Source of the DNA: Armillaria gallica | Taxonomy: Eukaryota; Basidiomycota; Agaricomycetes; Agaricales; Physalacriaceae | Reading direction: 5' to 3' | Assembly (NCBI GenBank): GCA_037576215.1 | Contig: JBANDB010000003.1 | Span: forward strand, 7,254,001 to 7,318,000 | DNA: 64,000 nucleotides | Shown: positions 36,011 to 46,521 of the stretch, in pieces | Layout of the letters: every line of letters begins with the position of its first letter | Numbering within the stretch: the stretch's first letter is position 1 | Position numbers and translations under genes: made by a program | Notes under the pieces: model-generated | The model's database searches: none | Seen by the model: the letters and a program-made list of their open reading frames with translations, nothing else | What the model was told of the DNA's origin: nothing

Positions 36011-36830
36011 TACCCAGCAGATCCTTCACTTCATCGATTCATCTCTGAAACGCAAACTCCAGGTATTCGCACAGGTGTCTCCTCTCCAAAAAGCACATCT
36101 AGGCGGCCGTACGTCCCTGTATCATTAACACCTCATTACCCCCATCTTCAACCTACATAGGAATCAAGGTCCGCAAAGTGGAAAAAAAACGAGAGTCGAC
36201 TCACTAGCCCAACCGCAATGAGCTCCTCGTGGAAGTGTCGTTCTTTTTCGTATCGATCAGCTCCCTGGACAAGCTCCCATCCAGGCGTGTTTGGCTCTCC
36301 AGCTGTGAGATATCATTGGCTGTGGGTTTATGGACTGCGCGAACCTGGGCGATGTTTAGATGAGAAGAATGCGGCTGCTTGGAGCGTGTGTTTCCCGGCA
36401 CGGCGAAGGATAGGACGATTAGCTGGAAGCCCCGTCTCAACGGTTCCACATTGCACGGTCATGCAAGCGATGCATCCTCGCATTTTATCCCGGCAGTATG
36501 CTGCTGGCAAAAGGAGAGCGACTTTTGAGATGCCCGATGGCGAGGCAGGAAGGAATTGGGCGACGAAGAAAAGTGTTCTCGAGACACGAGGCTGTTGCCT
36601 GGCGGCATAGATGAACGTGAACGGTATCGCAGGCTTCGCTAAGCAAATGGATGCGATGCTGAAGCGCTGAGCTATGGATCGAACAACGCCGAAACCTCCG
36701 AAACCTGCCCTAGAGTACACGGAGGCACCGGACCATCACGACCATCATTCGGGCTGTGCCCGCCTCTCGTCCACGCAATATTCCCAGTTGTATCTCTCTA
36801 TATATCTGGACTGAGCTTCCGCCGTGGCAA
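36011..36830. other. spacer with an inverted family C fragment at about 36535-36615
   Basis: No convincing gene. The minus strand of 36535-36615 (GCCAGGCAACAGCCTCGTGT, then GCCCAATTCCTTCCTGCC) matches the plus strand of 44835-44910, so a piece of family C lies here inverted. Open frames of about 130 codons on both strands (36218-36610 plus, 36328-36720 minus) overlap it and have no recognised domain. Confidence 0.4.
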
Positions 36831-37580
36831 GTCACACTAGGACTTGGTTAAGGATGCCAGGGACCGGCTGTGGCTAGACTTCGAATACAAGTCAGAAAAG
36901 GAGGAAGTATACATTCATACGAAAACTGACCTAGAGGGCACCCCCTTGCAGTTGCAGATAAGTGTAAGTTACAGTCCGATGATCAGTGGATTGTGTTATT
37001 GGGGCAAGGAAGAACAAGCGATTTGGTCGGCGCCTCTGGTTTTCCGAATCTTGGACATGTCCTTGTCATTCCACTTGTACTCGAAAATATTTCGTGCCTC
37101 GACTGGGGGTGCGGCGAGATAACAACATCGTGAGTATGAGGTGGAGTATTTGAGGTATTCGTCACATACCGTAGATGGCTGAACCGCGTTCGTCTGCATG
37201 TCCTTTCTCCGTGCCCTTCCGCTCCCCTCCTCTTACCGGTGAGCATTCTTCAGTGATACGCGTTAAAATATAATCGCCAGAGGGTGATAACGACACTCAG
37301 ATTGGTTATTCCTACGTTCCTTTCGGCAGACAAATCGGCGCAGGACTGAACAAAGAGTATTTTATGAAGAAGGCAAAAAGAGCGGAAGAAAACATTTACC
37401 GGCCACGAGATGAAACATTTCCCCCGCCGCGTCTATCGTCGACCGAAACGATAGGACAGTTACATTATCCTTCTTCTGCCATATTCACGATGCCGCAGTA
37501 GAAACGGGGAGAAAGGAAGTCCGTCCACGACCATAATAGCCTTCCTCGGTTACCGGTTCCAATCAGCCATTTTAGTGGGG
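36830..37580 (-). pseudogene. family E/A block, copy 2
   Basis: Aligns with 50920-51640. Shared landmarks are GCAAGTCACACTAGGACTTG, GGCTAGACTT-GAATACAAGTCAG, GAGATAACAACATCGTGAGT, CTTTCTCC-TGCCCTTCCGCTC and GGTGAGCATTCTTCAGT-AT. Towards the spacer, AAGAAAACATTTACCGG with CCGCAGTAGAAACGGGGA matches the A-type exon (GLPFSPFLLRHRE; donor GTAAATGTTTTC). Stops occur in every minus-strand frame. Confidence 0.5.
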
Positions 37581-37708
37581 CTCTGAGGGGGGAAAGCAGA
37601 TAATCGTCTGAACGTCCTAGGAAATGCGATGTTCATTACGACTTCCGAGTGAGATCAGTCTGGAACCAGGAGGTGCGTCGGACCGGATCTTGGAAGTTTA
37701 CTAATCTC

Positions 37709-37802
37709 GAAACGGCAGTCACACGCACCACGTGATTAGTATTATATATTTCCAGACGCGTCGCCGTTAGTCATCCGATTCTCCATCGTTCCTCTCACCA
37801 CC
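37709..37802. promoter_or_regulatory. A/B divergent spacer, copy 2
   Basis: GAAACGGCAGTCACACG and ACCACGTGATTAG at 37709-37740, then ACGCGTC at 37756, CGCCGTTAGTCATCCGATT and finally ACCACC directly at the B start codon. This is the best-preserved copy and drives the most intact B gene. Function as a promoter is inferred from position and from conservation of the motifs in five copies. Confidence 0.65.
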
Positions 37803-38494
37803 ATGGCCATCATCGTCTGTCAAGTCTGTGATGCTCAAGATATTTTCACCGATTTCCAACACCCTTACATCCGGGACTCCCTTGGGCGCATCGTCAAAGA
37901 AGGCCCATGGACCTTTGATCCGGAGACAGGGTGCTGCGTGAGAGACGAGACGAAGCCGGATGCCCGTCCTGACCCGTACGACTGTGATATCTGCTGGTGA
38001 GCGCCATATTTCCTTGCTCTCGATACAAGTCTAAAGTTTCTGTCGCAGGGACGATGCTATGGTCGTCTACTCCACCGAACCTCCCCCAGGTGCATCTGCT
38101 CCGGACGTCCAAGGCAGCGAGCAGCATGTACGGAAACTGCGCGCCGAAGCGAAGCCTTACACGTGCAAATAAGGACGTTACCTTCAACGGAGCGGTATTG
38201 GTGGTTGTGGATGTGCCAATAACGGAGGCGCGTGGTCTGTTCTCTGCGGGTGTGGGGGCCGGTGAGTCGCCGCCCCTGCTAAAAATGACGTCATCTATTT
38301 TTAGAGCCGACGATAGCAATTGCATGAGCCCGTACACTCCCCCACCCGATGCTGACCCAGGCAACACGTCGTGCGAGTGCGTCGGCGGGTGCTTTCCATA
38401 TCGTACCCGTTCTGAACGACCTTTCGCTCGCGCGTCTCTTGCAATTGGATGTACGGATACATGTGGCTGCTGGGATAGCTGCCATCGCGGCTGA
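37803..38494 (+). CDS. family B cysteine-rich protein, most intact copy
   Basis: Three exons. Exon 1 (37803-37996) codes MAIIVCQVCDAQDIF, then GPWTFDPETGCCVRDE and YDCDICW. A 52-bp GT-AG intron leads to exon 2 (WDDAMVVYSTEPPPG, KPYTCK), which continues GRYLQRSGIGGCGCANNGG and SVLCGCGG. A 43-bp intron leads to exon 3 (NCMSPYTPPPDADPG, CECVGGCFPYR, GCTDTCGCWDSCHRG, stop). One in-frame TAA at 38170-38172 (after YTCK) is the only defect; the reading frame and both splice sites are otherwise kept and relatives share exon 3. About 19 cysteines in about 178 residues, several as CxxC or CxC, no signal peptide: this suggests a metal-binding intracellular protein. I recognise no family. It may be a very young pseudogene or need readthrough or splicing around the TAA. 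Confidence 0.55.
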
Positions 38495-38689
38495 TCTCCC
38501 TGGATGTCGCATGGCTTTCGACTTCGTTAGTGTAAATGCATAGTTATATCGTATATCTCATACTACACGCTTTCATCAGAACGGTCACTCCTGAGACGGT
38601 CTAAGTAAGATAATTTCAAGGCCGTGTTCGTGTTGGGCTCCGCTACTGCCCAGACTGAAAGTTCATGGCGTCGAATGCCGTTTTCATTT

Positions 38690-38950
38690 GACCATGGTCC
38701 GTGATACAGAGAGGAAAAGGTCAGGCAACAATTCTTTTCCCTCCCTTTCTTATAACTCCTCGATAATCCTCCTGCGTGGCACTGCTCGCGTGTTGGAGGT
38801 AATTTGCGATTACTGACTCGCCGTTTACATAACGGTTGCTAACTTGCGTATCAAAATCAGTTATATCTTGAGAGCAGCAAAGTTTTTCCGTGCTGGTTCC
38901 GCCCGCCTAGGATGTGAGGATATCCTGGCAAGCTTTACCTCAGAACGTTG
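38690..38950. repeat. family X repeat, copy 2
   Basis: Matches 24690-25010 in order and orientation, ending with GGCAAGCTTTACCTCAGAA before the copies part. It lies downstream of the intact B gene, whereas copy 1 lies ahead of duplication F, so X is duplicated separately from its neighbours. Confidence 0.6.
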
Positions 38951-40230
38951 CTGTCGATGACGCCATGAACCGCTTTCGTCGTTTGGTCAGCTGTAGAGTT
39001 CTTGTTCAATTCCTGTCTCGAGCGAAGCAAGAGGGGCTTTTGTACAACGTTCCATAAATTATTCAATGTGAGCGAGTCTGCTTGATCCGCTTACACTGAT
39101 GCTGATTATAGTGGCCAAAGGGACTCCAAAATGGCGCACATGTGCTCGTCCGCCCTGTCATGACAATGGACATTACATCCAGCTTTTATACAATTATTCA
39201 GTCTTTACTCTCCGACGAAGTGATGAGTCAAGTCTTTTTGCGCTTGAGCGTGTCTCATGGAAGGTCGAGCAGATTTTCGGATGCTGAGACAATGGTGTCA
39301 CTTTCTGTGTTATCATCATGGGTGCGAGGTCCCCTCCTTGGGTCATGTCCGAGCTGTTCTGCGCATGGGAGTCACCAACCATGTGCATCAGTTGAGATAG
39401 ATCTGGACGTCTTCTTCTCATAACTAAGTACTTGTAACCTTCTAGGTTCTGGCTGATGACAGCCGATGTTTGCGGGAAAGCGTCCAAGAAATGGTCTTCA
39501 TTGTCAAAGATGTTCGACAGGAAGTGAGTAGGATCGAACTTGTTCCATTCATTTCTATATTTGAATGTCATTATAATTACAGTATAGCAGATATCGACAC
39601 GAATAGGTAAAGCTCAGTGAAGTAAATGCATATTATCGATGTAGACGAAGACCCGTTGGTATGGCCGAACCAGGCGTCCCGAGATTTGTACACGGAACTT
39701 GATTAAAGGATGTGACCAGGTCATCGAGCGCGTTGCTTTTGATTTCACTCCCGCCCAAGCTACAAATCAAAGCTGTGTTCTAGGCAATACATTGAAAATG
39801 ATCCTGATGTTCAACCGAACAGTTACTTTGCTCAACTTGACCACAGCTTGGATTATGGTTGAAGGCACTCATAACTGGCGACCACTCTGACCCACCTTTA
39901 TTAAACTCAGGTAAACGTCGTCAGTGCGTAGCTGGGCATATCACTGTCATAATGCTCGGGCACCGAGAGTCTTCCGACTGTTGTATAAGTCTTTTTTTAC
40001 GTGCGTCCTGGGCGCTGATGATCATTTCTGGATACTTGGCGAAACGGCTGGAACGGTGACCTAGGCGATTATATACTTTCTTTCTTGTGCGTGTGTTTCT
40101 AGTAGCATCGTTACCCCATCATCTTATCTCTGTTTTTCATGCTCTTTCTCAGCCCGGTGCCCATCTCCGAATGCTATAAAAACTAGCGTTGTGGATGAAC
40201 TTTATTGCCACCTCTTCCACCCTGTCCACC
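38951..40230. other. no recognisable gene
   Basis: A minus-strand frame at 39194-39571 (RNEWNKFDPTHFLSNIFDN) and plus-strand frames at 39099-39423 overlap; neither has motifs or a paralogue here. The last 150 bp include TATAAAAAC at 40177, a plausible TATA-like element about 54 bp before the 7TM start codon. Confidence 0.4.
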
Positions 40231-41550
40231 ATGGGCGTCGCAAACATTCCTTTAGATAAAGCCTACCTCACAGCTATCTGGTTGGAAACTCTCTTCTACG
40301 GCGAGTCGTCCATATTCATAGCAACGTGATTACTTATCTTTTACGACGTCCAGGTATTAACACCTTTCTATTTTTCTCATATCTATGGATCGCGAGGTAC
40401 AGGCAGAAGCCGGGGGCTGTCAAACCGGTGGTCCTGTCTACGGCAGTAGCCATGTTTTGCTTCTCGACAGTCCACGTGTCATTGGGTTTCTTTCGTCTGG
40501 TTGAAGGCTTCATATATCTCCGCGATCAACCAGGAGGACCTGGAGCATTCTTTTCCGATGTTTCGATACCTGCAAACGTTGCAAAAGTTTGTATGCATAC
40601 CATAAATTCCATCTTGGGCGACAGTATCCTTGTAAGTGATGTCTTTCTATACATTACCCAATATTCGCTGAGGATTGTTCAAGGTCTGGAGATGTTATCA
40701 TGTCTGGGGAAGAGATTGGGTCGTTTGTATCCTCCCAATACTTCTCATCATAGCTTCAGCCGGTAAGCAGTATCATGATACAAACTGCTCAGATGCTGTT
40801 TCACTAATGGCACGGTGCACCCCAGTCTGTGGCTTCGGACAGACAGTAATCTTTGCTCAGGCCAGGACAACTCATAGCGCCTTTGGCCCCACTTTGCAAA
40901 GATGGAACGGATCCCAGTTTTCACTGTCGCTCGTAACCAACATTGTCGCGACATCATTAGTTGCGTTTAGAATATGGAAAGTAGTCTCTTCAATTCCTCC
41001 CCAATTTCAATTAACTGTCCGGCAGGCGTCTCGGAAGACAGCTTGCTATTTCGTCTTCCTTCAGATACCGCAGAGTGCTCACGCTGGTCATTGAGTCGGG
41101 GGCGATCTACTCTTCTGCGCTGATCATCGAGATCACGTTATATTTCTTGAATACCAACGCCTTTTATATTGTTTATGATCCTATAGCTCAATTGACGGTT
41201 AGTACCTTATTCCGTTGCGGTGCGGCCTGTATTTACAATTTTACCAGGCTATAGTACCTACGATGATAATTGTTATGACCAGCTTGGGGCTAACATCTAG
41301 CGACTTACATGAGCAGACGAAATTGAGACCTCTAGAATTTGCGTTAAAACCTATCCATGGGGGTACGGTCACTCGTTCCACCTTTATCGGTACCTCCACG
41401 CACGGGGTATTTGGGACACATAGCATGTCTGCGGAATCATGCCTTGAGAGCAGTTTAGACTTGGATATGAAGGCCCGGGGGGATCAAAGAGGGGTGAACC
41501 CGCTCTCCAGTAATGGAAGCGGTTCCGTGGAGATACTGGATAGCGCGTAA
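40231..41550 (+). CDS. seven-transmembrane protein of the mushroom integral-membrane family
   Basis: ATG at 40231 (MGVANIPLDKAYLTAIWLET). Splicing gives NTFLFFSYLWIARYRQKPG, VVLSTAVAMFCFSTVHVSLG, ILGDSILVWRCYHVWGRDW with VCILPILLIIASA, SLVTNIVATSLVAFRIWK, LVIESGAIYSSALIIE with YFLNTNAFYIVYDPIAQL, and IVPTMIIVMTSLGL, followed by a Ser/Gly-rich cytosolic tail. This is the pattern of the large uncharacterised Agaricomycete 7TM family (DUF6533/6534-like; assigned from memory of motif style). Introns: a GC donor (GCGAGT) at 40301-40353, one at about 40633-40682, one at about 40758-40826, one at 40981-41041 (61 bp, needed to keep frame) and one at about 41198-41246. All keep the frame open, so the gene looks functional. 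Role unknown; possibly receptor-like. Confidence 0.8.
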
Positions 41551-41675
41551 TATGCGTCTTGAGAAGTAACCTATGCACTATATTTATTTTTCTGCTCTAT
41601 ACATAAATGTTATTTTATATGGTATTCATTTGGGCTAAGCGGTTTTTCAACTAATTTGCAATAGCGTCATTTTCC

Positions 41676-41740
41676 GATTGGGACTCAAACCCAAATCCTG
41701 CGGCTGGGTTGATGGTATGAGACTAGGCTACCAGACGGCA
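41676..41740 (-). repeat. tRNA-like sequence (box A/box B), degenerate, 1
   Basis: On the minus strand a box A-like TGGTAGCCTAGTC is followed about 35 nt later by TTGGGTTTGAGTCCCAA, a perfect 5-bp T stem with a 7-nt loop and a box B-like core. No acceptor stem can be formed, so it is not a working tRNA but could be a SINE head or tRNA relic. Confidence 0.4.
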
Positions 41741-41785
41741 TAACTGTTGGTACCGTCACCAGAGTAATAGTTAGCTAACTCGTGG

Positions 41786-41842
41786 TCTGATTGGGACTTG
41801 AACTGAGGTCAAAATACATAACACCATGGAACTGCCAGAGGC
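41786..41842 (-). repeat. tRNA-like sequence (box A/box B), degenerate, 2
   Basis: Minus strand TGGCAGTTCCATGG then AGTTCAAGTCCCAATCA, again a box A/box B arrangement without a foldable acceptor stem. It sits 45 bp from the first. Confidence 0.3.
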
Positions 41843-42009
41843 CCTTACACATCTTCCCCTCGACCGTTAGACATCTCATTTTTGATGGTAACAGAGAATG
41901 GAACCTCGGGACTCACAGCGCACGAATGAACACGGTGATGGGCCAGGACCTGTGGCAATGGCGAAGGAAGCACATGATACAAAAGATATATACGGACTTC
42001 GTATGATCA

Positions 42010-43560
42010 CCTACGGAATAGCCGCTAAGCTACCAAGGACCATCATGTTTTCCCTGTATTATACATCACCGATCGTACAAGAAGCAACTGGGAGGTCTCC
42101 AGTAAGTACTAGGAACCTCTCCTAGCTGTCAAGAGAAAGTAACGAGCCTGACTCGAATGGACGCCGTCCCAGGGCCCACTACAAACTTCGACAACCCCGA
42201 ACAAAATGGAAGAAGTATAGCTCAAGAATATGCCAGGCTGGGAGTCGAACCCAGTTTTCGAACGAAGTAAAGTGCCATAATCACTACTTCAAGCTCATGT
42301 ACTAACTCGGCATGTACTACCAGAGGCTGGTTGCTGATTTGCTAACAGTGGTGTTGGTAATCGGCATACTAGTATACCCATTCCCCCGGCCCGTAATTCA
42401 TCCACAATCCGCGGCTCTAACACCTGATAACAACGTCAAAAATTAAGGAGCCGACTGACACTGGTAGAAAAGCCATCAAACTTTGTTTTGTGTAACGCGG
42501 GCTCAATATCCTAGAGACGAGACGAGGCGAGACGCGCATATCTAACACGGAATCTTTTGAGAGCAAACGTTGAATTTAGACGACTAATAACAAAATTAGA
42601 ACTCATCCATACCAGAAGAGCACAATAAATTCATACCAAATAGGGATGTTACCCCGTCTGCCTGTCGCGTGCATCGTCTTCATCGGACCGCGCTTCTGGT
42701 AATTCTCCCCGGACCACCCATTCGCCTTTTGGTGTGGCTGTGCTACCAACGTAGGGTGGCAACGATACGATGATAGTCTATCAGGGGGGAGAAGCATCGT
42801 TGGGGTTGACCATACTACGCGCAGACTCAAGTAGGAGAACTCGTGCCCAGACGAGATCACCGTTTCGGCGTCCAAGGTTCGGATTTGCTCGGCATGTTCG
42901 GTCATCCTCGAGCGTGAAAAAACTTGACTCGCGATGCGCTCGGGGTCACGACAAAGAGGTTTGAGTAATGGAGTAATGATCGTTATGCCTGGTAACGACC
43001 ATTGGGCCATATTTGGACTACTATCAACATCAGTATAAGCGAATCAACCATGGCAGAATCACTCACAATCGAAAAATCACCCCATCCTCGTCTTTGGAAC
43101 CTAAGATAGCCGTCTGTTCCTTCCATCGAGCGACAGCTCTTCGTCGGGGAGTTGTGGAGGGAAGCGATTCTTCGCAACAACGTTGCCTGCACCCGGGCCA
43201 TTACGTACATCCTACTCCGAGCGCACTTGTAAAAAACACGAGATATAAAGACCATAAGCCCAGGTCCGTTATGATGTAGGCGTCTAGTCCAAGAATCAGG
43301 ATGACAATCCAAGAATGCATCGATTGCGTACCATGTCGGATTCTCTGGCCTGAGAATGATCTCCCACTTAGCTTCATCTCCCCGGGACAAGTCACCGTGG
43401 CCGAGGGCTAGACTTTGAATACAAGTCAGAAAGGAAGAACCACACATTTACACGAAAACCTACTCAGAGGGCGCCGCCATTGGCAATGTATACGAGGCCA
43501 AATTGCAGTCTGGTGATAAGGAGGATTGCATTTGCATCATATCGAAGGCGCTGGTCAAAT
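42010..43560 (-). pseudogene. family E block, copy 2
   Basis: Collinear with 49540-51150. Landmarks are AAGCTACCA-GG, CAGTAAGTACTA, ACCTGATAACAACGTCAAAA, AATTTAGACGACTAA and TTTTGGTGTGGCTGTGCTACC (PHQKANGW in minus frame), then CTTCCATCGAGCGACAGCTCTTC and ACCATGTCGGATTCTCTG. Minus-strand frames are open over 42603-43010 (CHPTLVAQPHQKAN) and 43201-43447 (hydrophobic GLDAYIITDLGLWSLYLVFF), but the equivalent frames shift in the other copies. Function unknown; probably a decayed multi-exon gene plus flanks. Confidence 0.5.
42231..42312 (-). repeat. tRNA-like sequence, 3 (duplicated at 49.8 kb)
   Basis: Minus strand TGCCGAG at 42312 can pair with CCTGGCA at 42231 except at one or two positions. 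CTGGGTTCGACTCCCAG forms a perfect T arm, and AGTGATTATGGCACT could be an anticodon arm. The D arm region is too long for a normal tRNA. A diverged copy lies at 49775-49860 within the duplicated E block, so it moves with that block. Confidence 0.4.
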
Positions 43561-44750
43561 GTAATTCGGGATGAGGAAGGATAAGGCCTCCAGTTGTCGT
43601 CTAGTGGGGCTGGACGTGTCATTGTTGTCGCGCTCGTACGGAAGAAACTGTTATCGACGAGTGGCATTTTCTTTAACTGTGCTAGATTAGCGTATAGAAC
43701 ATAACGACAAGTAACCACGTACTTCATACTTGTCAAGTATAGCACAAATCACATCAAGCATATCGTCCTCGACGCCGCGTAGGCTAGAGGGCATCCCCTC
43801 GTCGTCGCAGTAGACAAGCAGAGCACAGCGTCGGATGTTATCAAGGAAAACGGCGAGGTGACTAGAAAGCGGGATCAGATCCTAGAATGAAGAACTGCAA
43901 GATAACCTACACAGCTCCTGACAGCGGTTTGTTGAACTACTTCCCAACATTTTCGTTATCAACCAGCACTGGGACAATCTGCCACTATGATTTAGACCCT
44001 CGCGAAACGCATGCCTCCCCGTATTGCGAGGATGAGACCTGGTCATTATGGCTCCCTCATCGTTATCGTCGTAGCCGACACAACTGACGGCGAGATTAAA
44101 AAAAACCGGTAGGCCCACAAGCTTGCTGACTATATGAGCGCCATGCAGGTAGAAAGCGGAGGAAAGGAGCACACCTGCACCACTACAACGGTCGTCACCT
44201 AAACAGGCTTTCCGCAATTGACAATGATACATCGCAGTCGTTATGTCCAAGCTGAACTAAACCCTGGTAAGTAGACGGAAAAAAGAAAAAAGAAAAAAGA
44301 AAAAAAACCCATTACATGCAGCACTGTTTCGTGACGTACTACCAACAGATTACAAGGTGGGCCCACGGAAGGAAAGAGAATACAGTGGTCTGAGTATCGT
44401 TGAGCTTGTCAAGGTCGTGATCGTTGCATTGAACGTTGAGTCTGGTGGACCGGGCCGAAAAGGAAGACCGGCATTTTAATTCCCACGCCATAGACGCGTC
44501 TCCCACCTCCACGGCCGAAGAATCCGACGTCCGTTCAACTTGAATTCCGCCCACATCAACTGCAGTGACATGGTATCTCAATAGCATCCACCAGTTTCGA
44601 ATTCGGTGAGTGGCCTTGAGGTGATTTCCTTCTAACGGCAGCTCATAAACTTGACGGTAGAATTACGCGCTAGCAGAAAATCGGAATGAAGCTGTCAAGA
44701 AGCTGTACAATTCAGAATATGTCTTTGAGCGGAAATTCGACCGGATATCT
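43561..44750. other. spacer with an (AAAAAAG)n microsatellite at 44281-44308
   Basis: A minus-strand frame at 43882-44250 and another at 44339-44587 (RYHVTAVDVGGIQVERTSDS) have no recognised domain. The microsatellite consists of four A6G-like units. The stretch 43561-43740 continues weak similarity to 37030-37120 (TGTCATTG-GTCGCACTTGTAC). Confidence 0.4.
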
Positions 44751-45350
44751 AGCAAAATCAAGTTTGTAATCTCGGATGAGATGCGTACGACGGTGCAAGG
44801 TGCGTGAAGTTCTAACAACTATAACAAGATTAGAGCTCATCTGCATCGCCAGGCAACAAACTCGTGTCTGAAATGTGACTTCCGTTATCGCCCAATTCCT
44901 TCCTGCCTCAACGTTGACGTTCAACCCTTATTCTCATACAACCGCGTTTCCGACGACGGGTATCCCAATAGCGTCGCTTTCCTTTGGTCACCAGCAGCGC
45001 GAGGATGAGCAGCCAGATGCCGGGATAAATCTACGGAGAGGAATTGCTTGCACGGCAAACAAATCTTTGTCGAGTAGGACAGTCTTGTGCGAGTGCCACC
45101 TTCTTTTTGTATCCTGCCTGCCCATCCGCCCACCTTCCTCTCGTGTCTCCCTGCTACTGTTGGCGCGGCTCGCTGCCAGGCTAGTTTTTATCGAGCAATG
45201 AGGTGAACTTCTTTCTTATTCATCTTTTATCAGCCTAACGAACTTCGGTAGACACCCAGGGTCTGCATATTCTCATGGGAGCAGATATGAAGGGAAGGAA
45301 CTGTGTGCCCGAGACTAGGGACGGACCTCAAAGTGAGAAGTGAGCTATGT
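44750..45350 (+). pseudogene. family C, copy 2
   Basis: CTTATTCTCATACAACCGCG, TTTCCGACGACGGGTATCCC and CTTTCCTTTGGTCACCAGCA align with 28760-28820 and 62745-62805. One frame reads FPTTGIPIASLSFGHQQRED against FPTTDMPKVLLSFSHQQHDD at 62.8 kb. The same intron end (GAACTTCGGTAG then ACACCC) follows at about 45250. No copy is open throughout. Confidence 0.45.
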
Positions 45351-45461
45351 CACCGCCTACTTCTGAAATGTATTAAGCATAGGATCCAGGGATGTCGCGC
45401 CCTCCATAGGGAGGATCAAAGACGGAGTTAAGTTCGCCAATCTGTCATTCTGCAAGATGCT

Positions 45462-45700
45462 TTAGCGGCTGTCTTTACGATGTTCGTTCATCCCTGAACA
45501 TCGTGCGCCTTCTCCATCCAAAGATATCCTTGCCTGCGAATACTCCCGTCCATCCCACGTTTCGTGCCGCTCCTGGCATCTCGAAGTGCCAAGTATGGTG
45601 CTTTGATGATTGGGGAAAACACCACGCGAGTCAAGATGGGTGCGTTTTGAAAGATTATTCCATGAATCCTTCTCAGCTGCCCGCCTGTCCTCTCGCTCGC
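45462..45700 (-). pseudogene. family D, copy 2
   Basis: The minus-strand frame keeps WDGREYSQARISLDGEGARC and SGMNEHRKDS, matching family D at 29182-29490 in the same order. Sequence on both sides (GGGATGTCGCGCCCTCCATA at 45390) also matches 29185. The frame shifts relative to copy 1 near the end. Confidence 0.35.
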
Positions 45701-46521
45701 AAATGATGAAAACTGAACAAGTTTCGCTAGTAGCCATTGGCTGTCTGTTCCCTCTTCCCACTTTCATGCCATCGTATTGGACATCATCCGGAGTCCTTGA
45801 TGGAGGGAGGACTAGCTACTGGATCTATCGCCGACGCCATGTTTGCATAATTTATCGGTTAGCGAAATCCTCACCGCCAACGTCTACACCGCATAGCCTG
45901 CCCTCTATCCACGCGGTAAATCATTCCCGTAACATCCCTTTCGTCTTCCGGTCCTTCATCAAGTTGTGGAGATTAGACGGTAATTTCACTTTGAACTGGC
46001 GCATGATTTCCTCTTCGGATACATGTCTACAAAATGCAATGCTTCCATCTCCACCATCACCACTCCTATCGCCATGGTATCCCTCATGGCAAGGTTTACG
46101 CCGTGCAGGACATTGTAAGCATTCGGGTGTGTCTGAGGGCGAGGCCCTCAGTCCTATTCAACATCTATAGAAGATGATAGAAGGGGTACAATGTTCGCAG
46201 AAAGAACGGAGTTGCATCGATGGTGATGGTAGAACCTCAGCAGGGTAATCGGGCTGACATGCCTTTCTTACCACCTCGAATTCGCCTATTCGATATCTCC
46301 CTTCCTCATGACGTAACGTCCAACGTTGGACTTGATTTTGCTGTTCACCTGTAATTTCTGTTCTCTATCATAAAGTTGCCAGACTTTTTCATTCAGCTCG
46401 ACCCTTACCTTGCGTGTGATCCCAACAGCTTGGACACAGCATAACAGCATGATATTTAGACCTTGTTTGGCTCGGGCTGTGCCAACAACAGACCTATCCT
46501 CTCACCACTACCACCACCACG
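45701..46521. other. spacer ahead of the MLKL-like gene
   Basis: A plus-strand open frame at 45610-46170 lacks a recognised motif. The last 100 bp contain pyrimidine-rich CTATCCTCTCACCACTACCA directly before the ATG at 46522, typical of fungal 5' leaders. Confidence 0.4.

Noticed and set aside
36218..36720. Overlapping 130-codon frames on both strands
   Set aside because: No motif, no paralogue conserved in frame apart from the short inverted family C piece; likely chance openings in GC-richer DNA.
40981..41041. Frameshift in the 7TM gene
   Set aside because: A 61-bp GT-AG intron ending at the ACAG before CTTGCTATTTCG restores the frame, so no lesion is needed.
41676..42312. Functional tRNA genes
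   Set aside because: T arms are good but acceptor stems and D arms do not form properly; treated as tRNA-like relics.
44281..44308. A-rich microsatellite as a poly(A) tail of a retroposon
   Set aside because: The tract is an A6G tandem repeat without an upstream retroposon body or target duplication.
45610..46170. 186-codon plus-strand ORF ahead of the MLKL-like gene
   Set aside because: First codons overlap the family D relic, no domain is visible, and the protein is Ser/Pro/His-rich without structure.
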